The notes below the pieces were generated by a model, which was not told the origin of the DNA, made no database searches, and saw only the letters and a program-made list of their open reading frames with translations. Position numbers and translations under genes: made by a program. Below, piece by piece: positions 28,042-36,338 of a stretch of 64,000 bases of DNA; position 1 is the stretch's first letter, and each line of letters starts with the position of its first letter. Origin of the DNA: Chromatocurvus halotolerans (GTDB taxonomy: Bacteria; Pseudomonadota; Gammaproteobacteria; Pseudomonadales; Halieaceae); assembly GCF_004340525.1 (NCBI RefSeq), contig NZ_SLWX01000004.1:124001-188000 (forward strand). The letters run 5' to 3'.

Positions 28042-28557
28042 ATGAGTAACCGCTTCACCACACACCGCACCATCAGCCTGATCGGCATGCCCGGCGTTGG
28101 CAAGAGCACCGTCGGCGTGATTCTCGCCAAACTCTGCGGGCTGGGGTTCTGCGACACCGACCTTGCCATACAGCAACGCCGGGGGGCATCGCTCCAGGAA
28201 ATTCTGGAGCAGCATGGCAACCAGGGATTTCGCCGGATCGAGCAGGAAGTCCTGCTGGATGTCGGCCTTGAGGACGCCGTGGTGTCCACCGGCGGCAGCG
28301 TGATCTTCAGTGACCCGGTAATGGATCGCCTGAAAGCCGCAGGGCCGGTAGTCTATCTGCGGGCAGACATCGCCACGCTGGAGCAGCGAGTGGCGGCCAA
28401 TCCCTTGCGCGGCATCGCCAGAGAGGGCTCGCAGACCTACGCCGATGTGTATGCAGAGCGCTGTCCGATCTATGAGCACCACGCGGATGTCGTGGTGGAC
28501 GCGGCGGACGGCAGCGCGGATCAGGTTGCAGCCGCTATCCACGACGCCCTCTCCTGA
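28042..28557 (+). CDS. Shikimate-kinase-like P-loop kinase
   Basis: 171 aa. The Walker A motif GMPGVGKST occupies 15-23. The shikimate-binding aspartates are present in CDTD (37-40), with an FRRIE motif at 63-67 (shikimate-contact arginine), a lid segment around NPLRGIAREG (120-129), and YAERCPIYEHHAD (137-149). The usual Gly-Gly-Gly of the substrate site reads Gly-Gly-Ser (84-86). It stands apart from aroB and pilus genes, which usually neighbour aroK in this class. It may be a second shikimate kinase or a relative with another small-molecule substrate. It lies 51 bases after the HNH gene. Confidence 0.78.
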   Translation: MSNRFTTHRTISLIGMPGVGKSTVGVILAKLCGLGFCDTDLAIQQRRGASLQEILEQHGNQGFRRIEQEVLLDVGLEDAVVSTGGSVIFSDPVMDRLKAAGPVVYLRADIATLEQRVAANPLRGIAREGSQTYADVYAERCPIYEHHADVVVDAADGSADQVAAAIHDALS

Positions 28558-28921
28558 TCCGGGGCTGAGGCCGGGCGTTACCGAACCTACCACGTGGCCC
28601 ACCAGGCCTGTCCGTCGCGTCCGACAGCCAGAGCGGACACAGCAGGGGAATCCCGGATGGCGCGGAGCCGCCCGCCGGCGGCTTGCAACCCCAGGCGGCA
28701 CGCAAATTGCTGTCCCTCGTTACGGTGGCCCGGCAGGCCGAGCGCTCATGGACGAGCACAGACAGGGACGTCACAGCGGCAAGGGAATCCAGGGACGGCA
28801 CCGGGCCGCCCATCCATCAGCAATATTGATCGTATCGGCAATAAACTTTTGATTTACTCGGCGGGTAGCCTGCCCCATATTGCCGCGAAATCAGTCCGGG
28901 TAGATCATTGGGAGGTGATTC
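28558..28921. other. 364-base intergenic region without a supported gene
   Basis: No reading frame here has a protein-like composition or a ribosome site. It contains a GC hairpin (AGCCGCC at 28666-28672 and GGCGGCT at 28677-28683, 4-base loop) and an AT-rich patch near 28818-28860 that probably holds the promoter of the following small gene. I cannot place -35 and -10 boxes with confidence. Confidence 0.5.
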
Positions 28922-29140
28922 ATGGGCGATCGCGAGCAACTGTCCTCCGCCGATGGCATGGACGACATGTACGAACCGGCACTGGGTGATGTCGAGGATG
29001 ACACCCTGGAGACGCTGGCACCCTTCTCAACGGAAAAGCAGCGCCTGGCGGCCAAGCGACGTCGCGCCGAAAGGCGTCTGGAAGAGAGACGCCTGCGCGA
29101 GGAACTGGGCGATTACGAACTCGAGCTGGAGGATTACTGA
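28922..29140 (+). CDS. PA3496-family putative envelope-integrity small protein
   Basis: 72 aa, highly charged, no membrane segment. The C-terminal half is an arginine-rich helix ending in EERRLREELGDYELELEDY, the conserved end of PA3496-family proteins found across Pseudomonas and relatives. The ATG has an excellent ribosome site (GGGAGGTGATTC). Its molecular role is not known beyond the family name. It is convergent with the LysR gene, 46 bases apart. Confidence 0.82.
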   Translation: MGDREQLSSADGMDDMYEPALGDVEDDTLETLAPFSTEKQRLAAKRRRAERRLEERRLREELGDYELELEDY

Positions 29141-29186
29141 CCGGAGGTCGCATCCGGTCTGCGAGTGGGTCACGCGGCGTGGCTCA

Positions 29187-30032
29187 CTAGATCCGCAGGC
29201 CGGAGAAACTCTCAGCCAGTCCCTCCAGTACGTCCCGCCGTACCGCACTGGCGTGCCACGCCATGTGCAGCTGACGTTCAAACACGGGTGCATCCGGCAC
29301 CGGATGCAGCCCGCTGTCCACCAGTGCCCGCCGCTGGCTTTCCGGCAGGTAACAGGCGCCCCCCTGTTTCGTGATGTGGTCCCGAGCCACCTCGATCATG
29401 TTGGTCTGCAGCCGCGTCGCCGCGTGTTCACCGTAGCGCCGCGAGTGAAAGCGCGCGAAGGCCGTCCCCCAGTTCAGGTAAACGTAGTTCCCGGCCAGGG
29501 CACGCTGCAGGCTGTCGCGTCGACGCGAACTGTAGAGGCGCAGCGTAAGGTCGCCGACCGCGGCGCATTCCAGCTCGGGGACACCCGGCGGCTCGAACAT
29601 CAGCGCGATGTCCGCAGTGCGGTCCAGAAGTATGCGGGCGATAACATCCGATTGCCGACTGTCCAGCCGCAGCAGCAGGTCCGGTTGCGCCGTCAGCAGG
29701 GCATCCAGCCTGTCCTGCAGCGCAGGCGTCCAGATACCGCTGCGCACCAGCAGATGGACAGGGTAAGCACCAGAGTCCTCAAGCGACATATCGCGGCGCG
29801 CCCGTGCCAGCGCCATCAGTACGGTCTCGGCGTGGGGCACCAGTCGCTCGCCCTCACTGCTGAGGCGTATGTTGTTGCGCTCACGCACGAACAGCGTGAC
29901 GCCCAGCGCCGCCTCGAGCTGGCGGATACGTGCACTGACAGCCGCCTGGGTCAGGAACAGATTGCTGGCGGCGCGTCCGAAGTGCCGCGTATTGCGCACT
30001 TCGAGAAAGGTTCGCAGAAGTTCGGTATCCAA
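29187..30032 (-). CDS. LysR-family transcriptional regulator, HdfR-like
   Basis: 281 aa. The N-terminal winged helix-turn-helix (residues 1-60, TELLRTFLEVRNTRHFGRAA and LTQAAVSARIRQLE) follows E. coli HdfR closely, including RNNIRLSSEGE after it. The C-terminal effector domain covers about 90-281. The start codon is TTG (30032), which fits because it makes the protein begin with the HdfR N-terminus. It begins 9 bases after the stop of the membrane gene, itself 9 bases after puuA, so the regulator is probably co-transcribed with puuA. In E. coli HdfR represses flhDC; here its targets are more likely local, including puuA and puuB. Confidence 0.85.
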   Translation of the reverse strand: MDTELLRTFLEVRNTRHFGRAASNLFLTQAAVSARIRQLEAALGVTLFVRERNNIRLSSEGERLVPHAETVLMALARARRDMSLEDSGAYPVHLLVRSGIWTPALQDRLDALLTAQPDLLLRLDSRQSDVIARILLDRTADIALMFEPPGVPELECAAVGDLTLRLYSSRRRDSLQRALAGNYVYLNWGTAFARFHSRRYGEHAATRLQTNMIEVARDHITKQGGACYLPESQRRALVDSGLHPVPDAPVFERQLHMAWHASAVRRDVLEGLAESFSGLRI

Positions 30033-30041
30033 TGCCAGCGC

Positions 30042-30881
30042 CTACCGGGCCACGGCGTTCGATCGGTGCATGGGCGTCTCGCCCCGGGTCTCCTGCTGCC
30101 AGTCGAACACGTTGAGCTCGATGAAAATGAACGCAAACAGCCACAGGCTGGCGTCCCAGAAATCCAGAAAACTGCCTTTCACGCCCCAGTAAGCGGCGGC
30201 CATGAAAAGGATCGCGTAAATCCCCGACTTGAAGACCTGGGTGGTGCGCATAATGCGGTCTGACAGGTCCCTCCGCAGCTGCAGCCGGACCTCGACCTCG
30301 AGGATCACCACCACCAGTATCCAGGCACCGGCATTGATGACGTCGGTCCATGCCAGCCAGCGGGCCGACTGCAGTACCTCCGGGGAGGCCAGAACGGAAA
30401 AACCGCCGATCTGGAGGGCAGCGCTGCCAAGCGATGCGCAGTTCGCCGCATTCAGCGGCGTGTAGTGATCGAGCGTCACCAGCACCGACCATGTCTCGTC
30501 CAGCCGCTCACAGGGCAGCGCTCCGGCCAAGGGACTGACATCGTAGAGCGCCATCATCACTGAGCAGTAGCCGGTGAATGCGTAGACAATCGCGATGTAG
30601 CAGAGAATGCGCGCGCCGTGGAGACCATGCCGCACCCAGCCACGGATACGCTGGTCCTCGAGGACCGATGTCTCCAGCTCGAACAGCAGCAGCAGAAACA
30701 CCCAGGCTGCGGTGTCGATGGTCGTGGAGAAAATCTGAACCAGCTCACCGGCGCCAAAACCATCCATGAAGGTGTGCTGCAGTGCGTTCAGCTCTTCTGC
30801 CAGAAACAGATAGACATTGACGATCAGCAGACTGTAAGTCAGGTACTTGACCCCCGCGTACAGCCTCGAACGCGTCAGCAT
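30042..30881 (-). CDS. Uncharacterised membrane protein in the puuA operon
   Basis: 279 aa with about six to seven predicted transmembrane segments: near 12-30, 50-70, 90-112, 150-170, 178-195, 218-235 and 240-255. Charged loops include DQRIRGWVRHG and LQLRRDLSDRIMRTTQVFK. I do not recognise a family. There are no transporter or enzyme motifs. The gene is sandwiched between puuA and the LysR regulator with 9-base gaps on both sides, so it belongs to the polyamine locus by position. It could be a sensor, a channel or an accessory membrane protein. Confidence 0.75.
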   Translation of the reverse strand: MLTRSRLYAGVKYLTYSLLIVNVYLFLAEELNALQHTFMDGFGAGELVQIFSTTIDTAAWVFLLLLFELETSVLEDQRIRGWVRHGLHGARILCYIAIVYAFTGYCSVMMALYDVSPLAGALPCERLDETWSVLVTLDHYTPLNAANCASLGSAALQIGGFSVLASPEVLQSARWLAWTDVINAGAWILVVVILEVEVRLQLRRDLSDRIMRTTQVFKSGIYAILFMAAAYWGVKGSFLDFWDASLWLFAFIFIELNVFDWQQETRGETPMHRSNAVAR

Positions 30882-30890
30882 GCGGACCCG

Positions 30891-32240
30891 CTACACCTGC
30901 AGCAGCAGGTGCTCGCGCTCCCAGGAGCTAATGACCTGGTTGAATTCCTCGAACTCGTCCAGCTTGACGGCGGTGTAGGCGCGCAGGAACAGGTCACCGA
31001 ACAGGTCGCAAAGCTCCGGCGTCATGCGCAGGTTGCGCAGACCCTCCTCCAGCGTTCGCGCCACTTCAACATCATCCTCGTTGGCCGTGCCGCTGTGCGG
31101 CTCGGAGGGCTGCAGCTGTTTCTGCATGCCGAGCAGGCCACTGGCCAGACTCGCGGCAATGGCCAGGTAGGGGTTCGCATCGGCCCCGGGGAAGCGATTC
31201 TCCACCCGCGTTGCGGTCGGCTCGCTGTGCGGCACGCGAAACGCCGTGGTGCGGTTGTCAAAGCCCCAGTTCAGGTTGATCGGCGCGGCAATGTCCGGCG
31301 CCAGCCGGCGATAGGAATTGACGTTCGGGGCATACAGGCTGATCAGCTCCGGCGTGTAGCGCTGCAGGCCGGCGATGTAGCTCAGCAGCGTATCGGTGAA
31401 CTTGCCGTTCTCGTCGGCGAACACGTTGCGACCGGTCTTGATGTCGATCAGGCTCTGGTGAATGTGCATCGCGCTGCCGGGCTCGATCTTCATCGGCTTG
31501 GCCATGAAGGTGGCATACATGTCGTGCTTGAAGGCGGTTTCACGCACCGTGCGCTTGAACACGAATACCTGATCGGCGAGGCTCATCGGGTCGCCGTGGC
31601 GGAAGTTGATTTCCATCTGCGCCGCGCCGTTCTCATGAATCAGCGTATCGACCTGCAGCTGCTGCGCGTCCGCATACTCATACATATCCTCGACGAAATC
31701 CTCGAACTCGGAAACCGCGTCAATGCTGTAGGACAGCCGCGCGGACTCGCGGCGGCCCGAGCGACCGATCGGGGGAATCAGCTCGATATCGGCGTCGGTA
31801 TTGCGACTGACCAGGTAGAATTCCACCTCCGGCGCGATCACCGGCTTCAGGCCGAGTGCCGCGTAGGCGTCGAGCACCTTGCGCAGAATGGTGCGCGACG
31901 CCAGCGGGTGCAGCTTGCCATCCATGGTGTAGCAGTCGTGGATGAGCTGAGCGGTGGGTTCCCGCGCCCAGGGCACCACGCGCAGTGTGCTGACGTCCGG
32001 CTTCAGCAGCATGTCGGTATCTGTCGGCTCGACAAAATCCCAGTGCTCGTCGGAATACTCCCCGGTCACCGTCTGCACGAGAATGCTCTCCGGCAGCTTG
32101 GGGTAGGTGTCATTGAGAAACTGGTGGGCGGGAATGAACTTGCCGCGGGCGTTGCCGGTCAGATCGGGAACCAGCACCTCCACTTCCGATATCTGGTGTT
32201 CCTTGATCCAGTTCCTGATGATCTGTTTATCGTCTTCCAT
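30891..32240 (-). CDS. puuA: Gamma-glutamylputrescine synthetase (glutamine synthetase family)
   Basis: 449 aa glutamine-synthetase-fold ligase that joins glutamate to putrescine (or another amine) using ATP, the first step of the Puu pathway. Recognisable features are the N-terminal beta-grasp start VEVLVPDLTGNARGKFIP, the glutamate-binding EVEFYLVS, the GSAMHIHQSL loop (ammonia/amine site), and the C-terminal FPGADANPYLAIAASLASG. I started at ATG 32240 because upstream codons do not resemble the family. It is divergent from puuB. Exact amine specificity cannot be fixed from sequence, but the paired oxidase supports a polyamine role. Confidence 0.88.
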   Translation of the reverse strand: MEDDKQIIRNWIKEHQISEVEVLVPDLTGNARGKFIPAHQFLNDTYPKLPESILVQTVTGEYSDEHWDFVEPTDTDMLLKPDVSTLRVVPWAREPTAQLIHDCYTMDGKLHPLASRTILRKVLDAYAALGLKPVIAPEVEFYLVSRNTDADIELIPPIGRSGRRESARLSYSIDAVSEFEDFVEDMYEYADAQQLQVDTLIHENGAAQMEINFRHGDPMSLADQVFVFKRTVRETAFKHDMYATFMAKPMKIEPGSAMHIHQSLIDIKTGRNVFADENGKFTDTLLSYIAGLQRYTPELISLYAPNVNSYRRLAPDIAAPINLNWGFDNRTTAFRVPHSEPTATRVENRFPGADANPYLAIAASLASGLLGMQKQLQPSEPHSGTANEDDVEVARTLEEGLRNLRMTPELCDLFGDLFLRAYTAVKLDEFEEFNQVISSWEREHLLLQV

Positions 32241-32356
32241 GGGGGGGTCCGACCGCGCATTCACAGCAGTATCGCAGCACAGACGAGAAGCGGGCAAGTC
32301 GCGCCGCGCGCAGAGTGGTATCCTGTGCGCATCACGGCCATCGCTATGCTAACGCC

Positions 32357-33646
32357 ATGTCAAACGCCCCAGCCCACGTCGACTCCTGGTACGCCGCGAG
32401 CGCCAATCGCCAGCTTGAGTTTCCCGCCCTCACCGAAAGCACCCGCGCCGATGTGTGTATTGTCGGCGGCGGCTACACGGGACTGTCCAGCGCGATCCAT
32501 CTGCGCAAGCTCGGCTACAGCGTGATTGTTCTGGAAGCCAATCGCGTTGGCTGGGGCGCCTCCGGACGCAACGGCGGCCATGTCGGCACCGGCCAGCGCG
32601 CCGGCCAGCACGCGCTGGAAAAACTGGTGGGCATGCAGAGGGCGCGCGCCCTCTGGGACCTGGGGCTGGAAGGCGTGCGCACGGTTTGCGACCTGGTCGA
32701 GGAATTTGCGATTGACTGCGAGCTGAGGACGGGGAATCTTCACGTCGCCAGCTGCGCCGGCGATGCCAGAGAACTGGCCGAAGAAACGGAACACCTGCAG
32801 ACGGCCTACGGCTACGAGGACATCCGCTATCTCGACGCAACAGCGCTGGCTGAGCGGACCTCTGCCAGGGGCTTTCACGGCGCAACGCTGGATGCCGGCG
32901 CGCGCCATCTGCATCCCCTGAATTATGCTCTCGGACTGGCGGCGGCGGCGCAGTCGCTCGGTGCGTCGCTGCATGAAAACAGCCGCGTGACCGGCTACCG
33001 GGAAGGCGAGAACGTTGTCGTCCAGACAGCAGCAGGCAGCGTCACGGCGGATTTTCTCCTGCTGGCCTGCAACGGCTATCTCGACCGCCTCGAGCCGCGC
33101 ACTGCCGGTCGCATCATGCCGATCAACAACTACATGCTGGCAACGGAGCCGCTGCCAGAAGCCACCGCCCGCCGTCTTATCCGCGACAACACGTCGATGA
33201 CGGACACCCGCTTTGTCGTCAACTACTGGAAGCTGTCCGCCGACAACCGACTGCTGTTCGGTGGCGGCGAGACCTATAGCCGCCGCTTCCCGGCCGATAT
33301 CAGGAACTTCGTGCGTCCCCACATGCTGAAGATCTACCCGGAACTCAAGGACACGCGCATCGACTACGGCTGGGGCGGAACGCTCGCCATCACCATGAAC
33401 CGGATGCCGGATTTCGGGCGTCTGTCGCCGCAGGTGTATTACGCCCACGGTTACTCCGGTCACGGCGTACCGATTGCAACGCTGGCAGGCAAACTGGTGT
33501 CTGAAGCCATATCCGGACACGCCTCACGCTTTGATGTCATGGCGGATGTGCCATCGCCGCGCTTTCCCGGCGGCACGCTCCTGCGCTGGCCAGGACTGGT
33601 AGCGGGCATGCTGTTTTTCAGTCTGCGCGACCGCCTGGCCCGCTGA
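32357..33646 (+). CDS. puuB: Gamma-glutamylputrescine oxidase-like FAD oxidoreductase
   Basis: 429 aa DAO-fold flavoenzyme. The FAD-binding motif GGGYTG sits at 37-42 (VCIVGGGYTGLSSAIHLRKLG), followed by VGWGASGRNGGHVGTGQRAG, typical of PuuB/OrdL. The C-terminal block (YGWGGTLAITMNRMPDFG, YAHGYSGHGVPIATLAG) completes the family signature. In the Puu pathway it oxidises gamma-glutamylputrescine to the aldehyde with release of hydrogen peroxide. I chose ATG 32357. The divergent arrangement with puuA leaves 116 bases for shared control. epmB starts 2 bases after its stop. Confidence 0.88.
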   Translation: MSNAPAHVDSWYAASANRQLEFPALTESTRADVCIVGGGYTGLSSAIHLRKLGYSVIVLEANRVGWGASGRNGGHVGTGQRAGQHALEKLVGMQRARALWDLGLEGVRTVCDLVEEFAIDCELRTGNLHVASCAGDARELAEETEHLQTAYGYEDIRYLDATALAERTSARGFHGATLDAGARHLHPLNYALGLAAAAQSLGASLHENSRVTGYREGENVVVQTAAGSVTADFLLLACNGYLDRLEPRTAGRIMPINNYMLATEPLPEATARRLIRDNTSMTDTRFVVNYWKLSADNRLLFGGGETYSRRFPADIRNFVRPHMLKIYPELKDTRIDYGWGGTLAITMNRMPDFGRLSPQVYYAHGYSGHGVPIATLAGKLVSEAISGHASRFDVMADVPSPRFPGGTLLRWPGLVAGMLFFSLRDRLAR

Positions 33647-33648
33647 GC

Positions 33649-34674
33649 ATGACGCTGATTCCCCTGCAGACAAAGGCCGACGACAGCTGGCAGCAGCAGC
33701 TTCGCGATGCCATACGCAGTCCCGCGGAGCTCGCCGCTGCGCTGGGTCTTGAGCCTTCGCGGCTGGGATTTTCCGCACAGGCAGATGACGACTTCGCCAT
33801 GAAGGTGCCGCGGGCCTTTGTCGGGCGCATGCAGCCCGGTGACGCCGACGACCCCCTGCTTCGCCAGGTGCTGGCGGGCAGCGCGGAAAACGCGCCTCAC
33901 CCCGGTTACAGCGACGATCCCGTGGGCGAGACCGGTGCTGCCAACCCCGTGCCCGGGATCATCCACAAGTATCACGGACGACTGCTGATGACCGTGGCCA
34001 GTGGCTGCGCCGTGAACTGCCGCTACTGCTTTCGACGCCACTTTCCTTACGGCGAGAACCAGCTCAGTCGCAGGGAGTGGCAGGACGCCATTGCCTATAT
34101 CCGCGCCGACACCAGCATTACCGAGGTGATACTCAGCGGCGGCGATCCACTGGTGGCGCGGGACGACACCCTCTCAGCGCTGATGGACGCCCTCGCCGCC
34201 GTGCCACACGTCACCACCCTGCGCATCCACACACGCCTGCCGGTCGTCATTCCCGACAGGGTCACACCCGGACTGCTCAGGGCCATCTGTCGCCCCGGGA
34301 TAGCCACGGTCATGGTGCTGCACAGCAACCATCCCAACGAGGTCGACACCACTGTCGCTGCCGCCGCCGGGCGCCTGCGGGAGGCAGGTGTCACCCTGCT
34401 CAACCAGTCGGTTCTGCTGACAGGGGTCAATGACAGCGCGGATACACTGTCGCGCCTGTCCAGCGCGCTCTTTGGCGCCGGTGTGCTGCCCTATTACGTG
34501 CATCTTCTCGATCGGGTCCGCGGCGCGGCGCACTTTGCCGTTGACGAAACGCGAGCCCGGGAACTGGTGGGTGAACTCGCGGTGCGCTGCCCCGGCTATT
34601 TTGTCCCCAGACTGGTGCGGGAGAGCTCCGGTGAGGGCAGCAAGCGCGAGCTGACACCACGCTACCCTTACTGA
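33649..34674 (+). CDS. epmB: EF-P beta-lysylation protein EpmB (radical SAM, KamA-like)
   Basis: 341 aa radical-SAM aminomutase that converts lysine to (R)-beta-lysine for attachment to elongation factor P. The iron-sulfur cysteines are Cys120, Cys124 and Cys127 (GCAVNCRYCFRRHFPY). PLP-lysine region and the KamA barrel follow; the short C-terminus (about 340 aa total, no large extension) is characteristic of EpmB as opposed to lysine 2,3-aminomutase. In many gammaproteobacteria epmB is beside efp; here it sits 2 bases after puuB, and efp is not in the window. Confidence 0.93.
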   Translation: MTLIPLQTKADDSWQQQLRDAIRSPAELAAALGLEPSRLGFSAQADDDFAMKVPRAFVGRMQPGDADDPLLRQVLAGSAENAPHPGYSDDPVGETGAANPVPGIIHKYHGRLLMTVASGCAVNCRYCFRRHFPYGENQLSRREWQDAIAYIRADTSITEVILSGGDPLVARDDTLSALMDALAAVPHVTTLRIHTRLPVVIPDRVTPGLLRAICRPGIATVMVLHSNHPNEVDTTVAAAAGRLREAGVTLLNQSVLLTGVNDSADTLSRLSSALFGAGVLPYYVHLLDRVRGAAHFAVDETRARELVGELAVRCPGYFVPRLVRESSGEGSKRELTPRYPY

Positions 34675-34761
34675 CCGGCTCGTGCGGGCAACTGTACTTG
34701 ACCGGTCCCAGCGCATAAAGTTGCAGACCTCGATCTTCCTCGGACCACAAGCAAGCGAATC

Positions 34762-36336
34762 ATGGCCAGACAGACCCTCTCCCCCGACGACGCAATGAAG
34801 CGTGCCCGGCAGCTCGCGGCGCAGAACCAGGTGGACGCGGCCAAACGCCTGTACCACCAGATACTGCAGCAGCAGCCGCAGAACAAGAAGGCGAGGAAAG
34901 CCCTGCGCGACCTCCAGGCCACCCGTGGCGAGGTCGCCGCGCTGACCCAGGCAGACTTCGAGCGGGTGGCATCGCTGATGCAGTCCAACCTGCCCCGGGC
35001 GCGCAGCGAAGCGGCGCGTCTGTGTCGGCTGCATCCCCACCAACCGGCGCTGCACAATCTGCACGGCGTCATCTGCAGCCGACTGGGCGACAAGAAGGAG
35101 GCGGCGACCTGTTTCGAGCAGGCGCTGCGCGAGGAGCCACGCTTCGCCGAGGCACTCAACAATCTGGCATCCACTCTGGGCGAGCTGGGGCGCTTCGACG
35201 ATGCCGAGAAATGCTTCCAGGCATTGCTGAAAACCACCGGTGGCGACGCCGAGATTCACTACAACCACGGCAATGCCCTGCGCCAGTGCGGACGCAGCGG
35301 AGAGGCGGTGAATGCCTACAAAAAGGCGCTTAACCTGCGCCCGCTCTACCCCCAGGCCTACAACAACATGGGCAACGCGCTGCACGACCAGCAGGACGCC
35401 GCGCAGGCGTGCATCTGCTACGAGAATGCGCTGGAAATCGATCCTGACTTCGACGAGGCCAATCGCAACCTGGCACAGACCTACTTCCTCGCCGACCGCT
35501 TTGCGCAGGCAGAACAACTCTACCGCAGGCTTCTGAAGAAGAACGCGGCAGACACGACCGCCCAGCTTGGCGTCGCCAATTGCCTGGTCAACCGAGGCAA
35601 GACGGAAGACGCGATCGAGGCACTGCAACGAGTGCTGGCGCTCTCACCCGATGCGCCCTCGGCGAACCACCTGCTGGCGGCGCTGCGCGGCGACCGGCGC
35701 ACCCGTGCACCGATGGAATACACCCGGGCCGTTTTCGACAGCTACGCCGAGCGCTTCGAGCAGCATCTGACATCGGATCTTGCCTACGATGGGCCGCGGG
35801 AGCTGCGGCAGCTTCTCGACGGCCTTCCCGAGGAGGGTCGTCACTATGCCAATGCCCTGGATATCGGCTGCGGCACCGGCCTAGCCGGCGTTGCCTTCAA
35901 GGATCGGGTTACCCGCCTTGTTGGGCTGGACCTGTCCGCGGGCATGCTGAACAAGGCCGCCACGAAAGGCATCTATGATCATCTGTTTGCCATTGATGCC
36001 GTGGACTTCCTCAGCGAGCAGGAGGAGACCTTCGACCTGGTGCTGTGTGCAGACGCTCTGCCCTATGTGGGCGATCTGCAGCCACTGTTCGACAGCGTTG
36101 CACAGCGCCTGAATGATGGCGGCAGATTCCTGCTGACCACCGAACTGGCGAGCGAAGGCACCTACAGGCTGCAGTCCAGCGCCCGCTTCTGCCACAGCAA
36201 CGATTATGTCCGCCAGAGTGCAACGTCGGCGGGTATGCAGGTTTTGGCAGAGGATGTGATAGACCTGCGCAAGGAGCGCAACGCCTGGATTCGCGGCGGC
36301 ATTTATTGTCTGCAGCGTGCGCCTGTCCCGGCCTGA
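34762..36336 (+). CDS. TPR-repeat class I SAM-dependent methyltransferase
   Basis: 524 aa. Residues 1-310 form an array of tetratricopeptide repeats (for example PALHNLHGVICSRLGDKKEA, PQAYNNMGNALHDQQDAAQA). The C-terminal third is a Rossmann methyltransferase with motif I ALDIGCGTGLAGVAF near 366-380, the acidic LVGLDLSAGMLNKA after it, and FDLVLCADALPYV as motif IV. Such TPR-methyltransferases are common in marine proteobacteria and are thought to modify proteins or lipids; the substrate is unknown. It is convergent with the alginate-export gene, with only 2 bases between stop codons. Confidence 0.87.
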   Translation: MARQTLSPDDAMKRARQLAAQNQVDAAKRLYHQILQQQPQNKKARKALRDLQATRGEVAALTQADFERVASLMQSNLPRARSEAARLCRLHPHQPALHNLHGVICSRLGDKKEAATCFEQALREEPRFAEALNNLASTLGELGRFDDAEKCFQALLKTTGGDAEIHYNHGNALRQCGRSGEAVNAYKKALNLRPLYPQAYNNMGNALHDQQDAAQACICYENALEIDPDFDEANRNLAQTYFLADRFAQAEQLYRRLLKKNAADTTAQLGVANCLVNRGKTEDAIEALQRVLALSPDAPSANHLLAALRGDRRTRAPMEYTRAVFDSYAERFEQHLTSDLAYDGPRELRQLLDGLPEEGRHYANALDIGCGTGLAGVAFKDRVTRLVGLDLSAGMLNKAATKGIYDHLFAIDAVDFLSEQEETFDLVLCADALPYVGDLQPLFDSVAQRLNDGGRFLLTTELASEGTYRLQSSARFCHSNDYVRQSATSAGMQVLAEDVIDLRKERNAWIRGGIYCLQRAPVPA

Positions 36337-36338
36337 TG

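Noticed and set aside
28558-28921. Sigma-54 promoter suggested by TGGCGCGG and a later TTGCAA
   Set aside because: The spacing between the GG and GC elements is wrong for the -24/-12 architecture.
28594-28989. 131-codon open frame in the intergenic stretch
   Set aside because: No ribosome site, low-complexity Arg/Pro/Ser composition, and it overlaps the well-supported PA3496-family gene in another frame.
30618-32525. 635-codon open frame opposite puuA
   Set aside because: Antisense shadow of a clear glutamine-synthetase-family gene; its composition is the reverse-complement pattern of that gene.
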